From contig SFPF01000020.1 in assembly GCA_004552155.1 (NCBI GenBank), positions 1-18,462 of the forward strand: a stretch of 18,462 bases of DNA, given 5' to 3'. A model generated the notes under the pieces. That model did no database searches. It was given only the letters and a program-made list of their open reading frames with translations, and was not told the origin of the DNA. Position 1 is the first letter of the stretch. Each line of letters starts with the position of its first letter. Shown here one piece after another: positions 13,900 to 18,462 of this stretch. Source of the DNA: Bacteroidales bacterium. Its GTDB lineage: Bacteria; Bacteroidota; Bacteroidia; Bacteroidales; Bacteroidaceae. The position numbers and the translations under genes are program-made.

Positions 13900-15087
13900 A
13901 TGGGTATTTTACAAGACAGATTAGCAAAGTACACGCTCCCGCAGGAATATATGGCCAAGGGAGTTTATCCCTACTTCCGCGCCATTGAAGGTAAGCAGGG
14001 AACAGAGGTGGAAATGGGCGGACATCACGTGCTGATGTTCGGTTCAAACGCTTACACCGGTCTTCCCGGCGACGAGCGTGTTATAGAAGCCGGCGTGAAG
14101 GCCCTTCGCAAGTATGGTTCCGGCTGTGCCGGTTCGCGCTTCCTCAACGGTACGCTCGACCTTCACCTTCAACTTGAAAAAGAACTCGCCGAATTTGTCG
14201 GCAAAGACGAAGCCCTGTGCTTCTCCACCGGCTTTACGGTGAACTCCGGTGTTATAGCCGCACTTACGGGTCGCGATGACTACATCATTTGCGACGACCG
14301 CGACCACGCCTCCATCGTCGACGGCCGCCGCCTCTCCTTCTCCACGTGCTTGAAATACAAGCACAATGATATGGAAGACCTTGAACGCCAGTTGCAGAAA
14401 TGTGCTCCTGAGGCCGTGAAACTGATTGTTGTAGACGGCGTCTTTTCCATGGAAGGCGACCTTGCCAATTTGCCCGAAATCGTGCGTTTGAAGCATAAGT
14501 ACAACGCTACTATTATGGTAGACGAAGCGCATGGCCTCGGCGTGTTCGGCAAAAACGGGCGCGGTGTATGCGACCACTTTGGACTGACCTCGGAGGTAGA
14601 CCTCATTATGGGCACGTTCAGTAAGTCGCTCGCCTCGATTGGCGGTTTTATCGCTGCTGACAGTTCCATTATCAACTGGCTGCGCCACACGGCACGCACC
14701 TACATTTTCAGTGCCTCCAATACCCCCGCCGCTACCGCCAGCGCCCTCGAAGCCCTGCACATCTTACAGCAGGAACCCGAGCGCATCGAAGCCCTTTGGG
14801 ACGTGACGCGCTACGCTTTGAAGCGTTTCAAGGAAGAAGGCTTTGAGATAGGCGAAACAGAGTCGCCGATCATTCCGCTTTATGTGCGCGACCCGGAAAA
14901 GACCTTCGTGGCCACGGCCCGCGCCTTCGATGCCGGCGTATTTATCAACCCCGTAATTCCGCCTGCCTGCGCTCCGCAGGACACGTTGGTGCGTGTGGCG
15001 CTCATGGCAACGCATACTAAGGAACAGGTAGACCGTGCGGTTGCCGCCCTTAAAAAGGTGTTCCAAGATTTGGATATCATCAAATAA
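13900..15087 (+). CDS. spt: Serine palmitoyltransferase
   Basis: A PLP-dependent alpha-oxoamine synthase of 395 aa that condenses L-serine with a fatty acyl-CoA or acyl-ACP to 3-ketosphinganine, the first step of sphingolipid synthesis. Motifs: NAYTGLPGDERV near 50-62, YGSGCAGSRFLNGTLDLH at 72-89, H136 in DHASIVDG, D208-E-A-H211 in VDEAHGLGVFG, and the PLP lysine K242 in GTFSKSLASIGGF. The KSLASIGG form favours serine palmitoyltransferase over KBL or BioF. No membrane segment is seen, consistent with soluble bacterial forms. It is divergent from a lipid kinase gene and closed by a terminator at 15109-15146. Confidence 0.93.
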   Translation: MGILQDRLAKYTLPQEYMAKGVYPYFRAIEGKQGTEVEMGGHHVLMFGSNAYTGLPGDERVIEAGVKALRKYGSGCAGSRFLNGTLDLHLQLEKELAEFVGKDEALCFSTGFTVNSGVIAALTGRDDYIICDDRDHASIVDGRRLSFSTCLKYKHNDMEDLERQLQKCAPEAVKLIVVDGVFSMEGDLANLPEIVRLKHKYNATIMVDEAHGLGVFGKNGRGVCDHFGLTSEVDLIMGTFSKSLASIGGFIAADSSIINWLRHTARTYIFSASNTPAATASALEALHILQQEPERIEALWDVTRYALKRFKEEGFEIGETESPIIPLYVRDPEKTFVATARAFDAGVFINPVIPPACAPQDTLVRVALMATHTKEQVDRAVAALKKVFQDLDIIK

Positions 15088-15108
15088 TAACGAATTAGTT
15101 TTTTGGAC

Positions 15109-15146
15109 GAGGAAGACCGCTCGGTCTTCCTCTTTTGTTTTTTATA
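15109..15146 (+). terminator. Rho-independent terminator after serine palmitoyltransferase
   Basis: A 10-bp stem (GAGGAAGACC at 15109-15118 with GGTCTTCCTC at 15123-15132, loop GCTC) is followed by TTTTGTTTTTT. Confidence 0.9.
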
Positions 15147-15159
15147 ATTGAATACCTCA

Positions 15160-16125
15160 ATGAAATCATTTCGCTTGAATTCCACAGGACTTTTCGCCGC
15201 CCTCGTTTGGTTCGGCGCATCTGCGGTTTGCTCCGCACAGTCACAGACTGAAACGCTCTCTGAAAACTTTGAAAGATGGGACGGCACAACCTCCGACTGG
15301 CTGCCCGAGGGCTGGACGGAAATCAACACCAATGCCGAACAGGCGGCGATGGAGGAAGGCCGCTTCACCTGGCACGTGGCCACGAAACGCCAGGGACAAA
15401 CCATTCCCGCGCCCGTAGAGGGCAGCAAGTTTGCCATAGTATATTATGCCTATGCCACTATCGGCGAAAGCAAAAAGGAAGACCTCGCGCAGGACGAATG
15501 GCTCGTCTCGCCCGTATTTACGGCAGGTGAAGAGGCAAAACTGACTTTCCAGCACGGTTATTCGCCCCTGTATCTCTTCGACCTCAACAACGAAAACATT
15601 GATTGGGGCACGTGGACGTTCACCAATAGCAAACCCTCCACGACGCTCAAAGTCATGGCGCGCGAAACGGGTGGCGAGTGGACGGAACTCTATGACGTTT
15701 TCAACGAATGGAAAGACTATGGTTTGAAAGACCTTTTTGACAATTACAGCGAAAGTTCTTATCATTTCACCGAACTGTCTTTGGAGCAATTTGCCGGCAA
15801 ATCCATGCAAATCGCTTTCCGCTTCGTGGGCAAATATGGCAACACAATGGAGATTGACGCCGTGCGCGTCACAGGCAAGCAGGGCGGCGCGGCCGGCATC
15901 GGCAAGATAAGCGCGGCTGCGCCCGAAGTGACGGTGCACGATGGCAGCATCGTGGTGCGCGGCCACGTGGGCGGCGTGACGGTCTACGATGAGAGCGGCC
16001 GGCAAATCGCGAGCGTGCAGAACCCAGGCGCGGTGGCCATTCCCGTACCCGCCGGCCATACATATTTATATATAGTGAAGCCGGAAGGGAAACCCGCCAT
16101 CAAGGTGCGGGCTGCCCACGAATAG
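15160..16125 (+). CDS. Secreted protein with choice-of-anchor J-like domain and C-terminal sorting-like tail
   Basis: A 321-aa predicted exported protein. The signal peptide is MKSFRLNSTG... with cleavage likely near CSA-QSQ (about 26). The start is ATG 15160; a TTG 12 nt earlier is less likely. Residues about 32-245, from LSENFERWDGTTSDWLPEGWTEI to a late IAFRFVGKYGNTMEIDAVRV, have the look of a cleaved-adhesin/choice-of-anchor J jelly-roll domain that often binds sugars or proteins. The last 65 residues (VTVYDESGRQIASVQ ... TYLYIVKPEGKPAIKV) resemble a type IX secretion sorting domain. The function is unknown. The gene lies 13 nt after the terminator, so its promoter is unclear. Confidence 0.72.
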   Translation: MKSFRLNSTGLFAALVWFGASAVCSAQSQTETLSENFERWDGTTSDWLPEGWTEINTNAEQAAMEEGRFTWHVATKRQGQTIPAPVEGSKFAIVYYAYATIGESKKEDLAQDEWLVSPVFTAGEEAKLTFQHGYSPLYLFDLNNENIDWGTWTFTNSKPSTTLKVMARETGGEWTELYDVFNEWKDYGLKDLFDNYSESSYHFTELSLEQFAGKSMQIAFRFVGKYGNTMEIDAVRVTGKQGGAAGIGKISAAAPEVTVHDGSIVVRGHVGGVTVYDESGRQIASVQNPGAVAIPVPAGHTYLYIVKPEGKPAIKVRAAHE

Positions 16126-16132
16126 AATTTTT

Positions 16133-16375
16133 TTGCCCACGAATCTCACGAATTTTCGTGCAAGTGAGCGCAATAGAGTTTGCTCATATTGCCGAGCGCA
16201 GCCGAAAATCTCTAATTTACACGAATCTTTGTGTCCTGTTTATTAATGGCGACCTGTTCAGTCGCACGAATCACACTAATATTATGATTGAATTAGTGAA
16301 AATTCGTGCGACCGAACAGGTCGCCATTTAATTCATTGAAAAAGATTCGTGTAAATTCGTGAGATTCGTGGACAA
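16133..16375. mobile_element. Composite inverted-repeat element B, with REP unit in its left arm
   Basis: Second copy of the element at 8050-8382. Outer arms: left at 16133-16155 continued at 16219-16227, and right at 16344-16375. Inner arms: 16248-16271 and 16302-16325, 24 bp with one mismatch; CACTAAT (16274-16280) with ATTAGTG (16292-16298) extends the fold towards a short loop. The left outer arm is split by a REP-like unit. From 16376 to about 16434 come tandem CTCGTGGaC/GTGGGCAAAAA-type repeats. Nothing coding is seen in 16126-16546. Confidence 0.75.
16153..16208. repeat. REP-like unit inserted in element B
   Basis: A single 56-bp unit, TTTTCG at 16153 to CGAAAA ending 16208. AATTT at 16151-16155 and 16214-16218 flanks the insertion. 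The stem is GCAATAGAGT with GCTCATATTGC, with a T-G wobble at the loop-closing pair, intermediate between the two stem versions. Confidence 0.85.
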
Positions 16376-16516
16376 TAAAAAATATTTGTGGGCAAAAAAT
16401 ATAAAACTCGTGGACAATAAAAAATATTCCGTGGAAAACTTATTCTTTTTGCCTAAAACCATTTGCTGGCATTAAGCAATAAGCCATTATGTTATATGAA
16501 ACTCAAAATAAATGCG

Positions 16517-16524
16517 TAATTTTG
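16517..16524 (+). promoter_or_regulatory. Putative -7 box for serS
   Basis: TAATTTTG fits TAnnTTTG and lies 22 nt before the serS ATG, giving a short leader. A clear -33 TTTG is not seen. Confidence 0.5.
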
Positions 16525-16546
16525 CGCAGTAAAATACATTATACGC

Positions 16547-17824
16547 ATGCTTACAATCAAACAAATCCTTGATGACAAGGAAGCCGTGATACGCGGTTTG
16601 GAGAAAAAACATTTTGAAGGCGCACGCGAAGCCATTGAGGGCGTGCTCGAAATCGATAACCGCCGCAAGACGGCGCAGGCAGCCGTTGACGGTCTCAACG
16701 CACAGATGAAAACGCTCGCCAAGAGCATTGGCGCATTGATGAAGCAGGGGAAAAAGGACGAGGCAGATGGCATCAAGCGCGAAGTGGAAGGCTTGAAAGA
16801 ACAGGCAAAAGCACAGGAAGAAGCCATGAAAGCGGCCGAGGAAGAACGCCGCCAACTCTTGCTCACCATTCCTAACGTGCCCTACGACCTCGTGCCCGAG
16901 GGACGCTGCGCGGAAGACAACGTCGTGGTGAAAACCGGCGGCCACGACACCGAACTCCCCGAAAACGCCCTGCCGCACTGGGAACTCGCCAAGAAGTACA
17001 ACCTCATCGACTTCGACCTCGGCGTGAAAATCTCAGGCGCAGGCTTCCCCGTCTACATCGGACAGGGCGCACGCCTGCAACGCGCCCTCATCAACTTCTT
17101 CCTCGACGAGGCACGCGCCGCCGGCTACACGGAAATCATGCCGCCCACGGTTGTGAACGCCGCTTCCGGCTACGGCACGGGGCAGTTGCCCGACAAAGAA
17201 GGACAGATGTACCACTGCGAGGTGGACGACCTCTATCTCATTCCCACAGCCGAGGTGCCCGTGACGAATATCTACCGCGACGTAATCATCGACGAGAAGG
17301 ACCTGCCCATTAAAAACTGCGCCTACACGCAGTGCTTCCGCCGCGAAGCCGGCAGTTACGGCAAAAACGTGCGCGGCCTCAACCGCCTGCACGAGTTCTC
17401 TAAGATTGAAATCGTGCGCATAGATACGCCCGAACATTCCGACCAGTCTCACCAAGAGATGCTGGCACACGTGGAGTCGTTGCTCCAAAAGTTGGAATTG
17501 CCTTACCGTATCCTCCGCCTCTGCGGCGGCGATATGAGTTTCACGGCCGCCATCTGCTACGACTTCGAGGTATATAGCGAAGCGCAGAAGCGTTGGCTCG
17601 AGGTAAGTTCCGTGTCCAATTTCGACACCTATCAGGCCAACCGCCTGCAATGCCGCTATCGCAGCGCAGAGGATAAGAAGATCCGCATCGCCCACACGCT
17701 CAACGGCTCCGCGCTCGCCCTGCCGCGCATCGTGGCAGCCTTGCTCGAAGACTTCCAGACGCCCGAGGGCATCCGTATCCCCAAGGCCTTGCAGCCTTAC
17801 ATGGGGTGCGACATGATTAAATAA
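16547..17824 (+). CDS. serS: Serine--tRNA ligase
   Basis: Charges tRNA-Ser (and tRNA-Sec where present) in the cytoplasm. At 425 aa it has the family's usual length. The N-terminal long antiparallel coiled coil (about 28-105) that contacts the tRNA variable arm is plain from the charged heptad-like sequence. The class II core shows TAEVPVTNIYRD at 234-245, motif 2 FRREAGSYGKNVRGLNRLHEF at 264-284 and motif 3 NGSALALPRIVAALLEDFQ at 386-404 with R394. ruvX follows on the same strand after 83 nt. Confidence 0.97.
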   Translation: MLTIKQILDDKEAVIRGLEKKHFEGAREAIEGVLEIDNRRKTAQAAVDGLNAQMKTLAKSIGALMKQGKKDEADGIKREVEGLKEQAKAQEEAMKAAEEERRQLLLTIPNVPYDLVPEGRCAEDNVVVKTGGHDTELPENALPHWELAKKYNLIDFDLGVKISGAGFPVYIGQGARLQRALINFFLDEARAAGYTEIMPPTVVNAASGYGTGQLPDKEGQMYHCEVDDLYLIPTAEVPVTNIYRDVIIDEKDLPIKNCAYTQCFRREAGSYGKNVRGLNRLHEFSKIEIVRIDTPEHSDQSHQEMLAHVESLLQKLELPYRILRLCGGDMSFTAAICYDFEVYSEAQKRWLEVSSVSNFDTYQANRLQCRYRSAEDKKIRIAHTLNGSALALPRIVAALLEDFQTPEGIRIPKALQPYMGCDMIK

Positions 17825-17907
17825 GATTTTAGTAGACGAGTTTTTGATTAAGGTTTCATAATTGCCTTGTTTACTATAATTGTAAGTTTTTCCTCAAATC
17901 CCCAAAG

Positions 17908-18330
17908 ATGCCGCGCATTCTTGCCCTCGACTACGGTAAGCGCCGCACGGGCATTGCCGTTACCGACCCCCTGAAAATCATTGCGAACGGGTTGACGACC
18001 GTGGAGACCTCCAAACTCCTCGATTGGCTCAAAGACTATGTGAGCCGCGAGAGCGTGGAACTCTTCGTTGTCGGCCTGCCCACGCAACCTGACGGGCAGC
18101 CTTCTGAAAATCAGCAGCGCGTCAAGTCGTTTTGCGGCGAGTTGCGCAAGGCCGTGCCCGACATACCCATCGCTTTCTACGACGAGCGTTTCACCTCCGT
18201 GCTGGCCCACCGCGCAATGATTGACGGCGGGCTGGGGCAGAAGCGCCGGCGCGACAAAGCCCTCGTTGACGAAATCAGCGCCTGCATCATCCTGCAATCT
18301 TACATGGAGAGCAAAGCGCAAATATTTTAG
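17908..18330 (+). CDS. ruvX: Putative pre-16S rRNA nuclease / Holliday junction resolvase-like YqgF
   Basis: A 140-aa RNase H-fold nuclease of the YqgF/RuvX family, of normal length. The E. coli homologue processes the 5' end of 16S rRNA; a Holliday junction role was proposed earlier. Motifs: D8 in ALDYGKRRTGIAVTD, VVGLPTQPDGQPSENQQRV at 54-72, E93 in DERFTS, and D121 in a KALVDEISACIILQSYM helix (catalytic acidic residues D8, E93, D121). It is downstream of serS in the same direction; TATAAT-like sequence at about 17874-17880 is not convincing as a promoter in this phylum. Confidence 0.93.
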   Translation: MPRILALDYGKRRTGIAVTDPLKIIANGLTTVETSKLLDWLKDYVSRESVELFVVGLPTQPDGQPSENQQRVKSFCGELRKAVPDIPIAFYDERFTSVLAHRAMIDGGLGQKRRRDKALVDEISACIILQSYMESKAQIF

Positions 18331-18339
18331 TTGTTTTTT

Positions 18340-18371
18340 AGTAAACAAGTAAACAAGTAAACGAGTAAACA
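18340..18371. repeat. Tandem octamer AGTAAACR, four exact-period units
   Basis: AGTAAACA, AGTAAACA, AGTAAACG, AGTAAACA with an exact 8-nt period, directly upstream of a REP-like unit. Related octamers flank the units near 4433, 6645 and 13469. Confidence 0.8.
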
Positions 18372-18378
18372 AGACAGA

Positions 18379-18436
18379 AATGTCGTGCAAGCGAGCGCAA
18401 TTAAGTTTACTTAAATTGCCGAGCGCAGCCGACATT
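18379..18436. repeat. REP-like unit with altered outer arms
   Basis: The interior matches the other units (GCAATTAAGT with ACTTAAATTGC), but the outer arms are AATGTCG (18379-18385) and CGACATT (18430-18436) instead of TTTTCG/CGAAAA. They remain perfectly complementary. It ends 26 nt before the end of the window. Confidence 0.85.
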
Positions 18437-18462
18437 ATGTAAATGTCTTGCTAATTTATATT

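Overview
The window looks like chromosomal DNA of a Bacteroidetes bacterium, most likely order Bacteroidales and perhaps Prevotellaceae. The signs are TAnnTTTG-type -7 promoter boxes, mostly weak Shine-Dalgarno sequences, a serine palmitoyltransferase gene (bacterial sphingolipids), a NifU-like/GGGtGRT gene pair, a Cys4-containing PheS typical of the phylum, and a secreted protein with a sorting-type tail. I did not recognise any tRNA, rRNA, CRISPR array, transposase or prophage gene.

Layout. 74-1904: a membrane Ser/Thr kinase overlapping a small protein with a DNA-binding-like N-terminus. 1905-2576: a gene-free stretch with decayed direct repeats, hairpins, a 21-bp tandem repeat and a minus-strand terminator. 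2577-5481 (minus strand): a lipoprotein gene, then murB and an MBL-fold hydrolase as a likely operon. 5613-8039 (plus): pheS and a YbdG-like mechanosensitive channel. 8582-10190: a NifU-like scaffold gene and a GGGtGRT gene whose 5' end is frameshifted and which seems to lack internal sequence, closed by a strong terminator. 10372-12306: a MORN/Sel1 repeat protein. 12395-13441 (minus): a lipid kinase, divergent from serine palmitoyltransferase (13900-15087). 15160-16125: a secreted protein with a jelly-roll-like domain. 16547-18330: serS and ruvX.

Most coding genes are housekeeping. The unusual part lies between them. Six intergenic loci carry copies of one REP-like hairpin element with a 56-bp core. 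Its inner stem shows paired base changes between copies, and one copy has a changed but still complementary outer arm. One locus carries a 136-bp expanded, inverted form. Two loci (8050-8382 and 16133-16375) are a second, larger inverted-repeat element, and the small hairpin sits at a different place in each, with short flanking direct repeats that look like target duplications. An octamer repeat of the form AGTAAACR/AGTAGACG flanks several hairpins. The repeats are partly open in reading frame, so naive start choice would extend murB into repeat sequence.

Functional links. murB serves peptidoglycan synthesis. The lipid kinase and serine palmitoyltransferase are neighbours and may both act on long-chain bases, but this is inference. 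Gene identities rest on motifs read by eye and on memory of the families; no database search was run.
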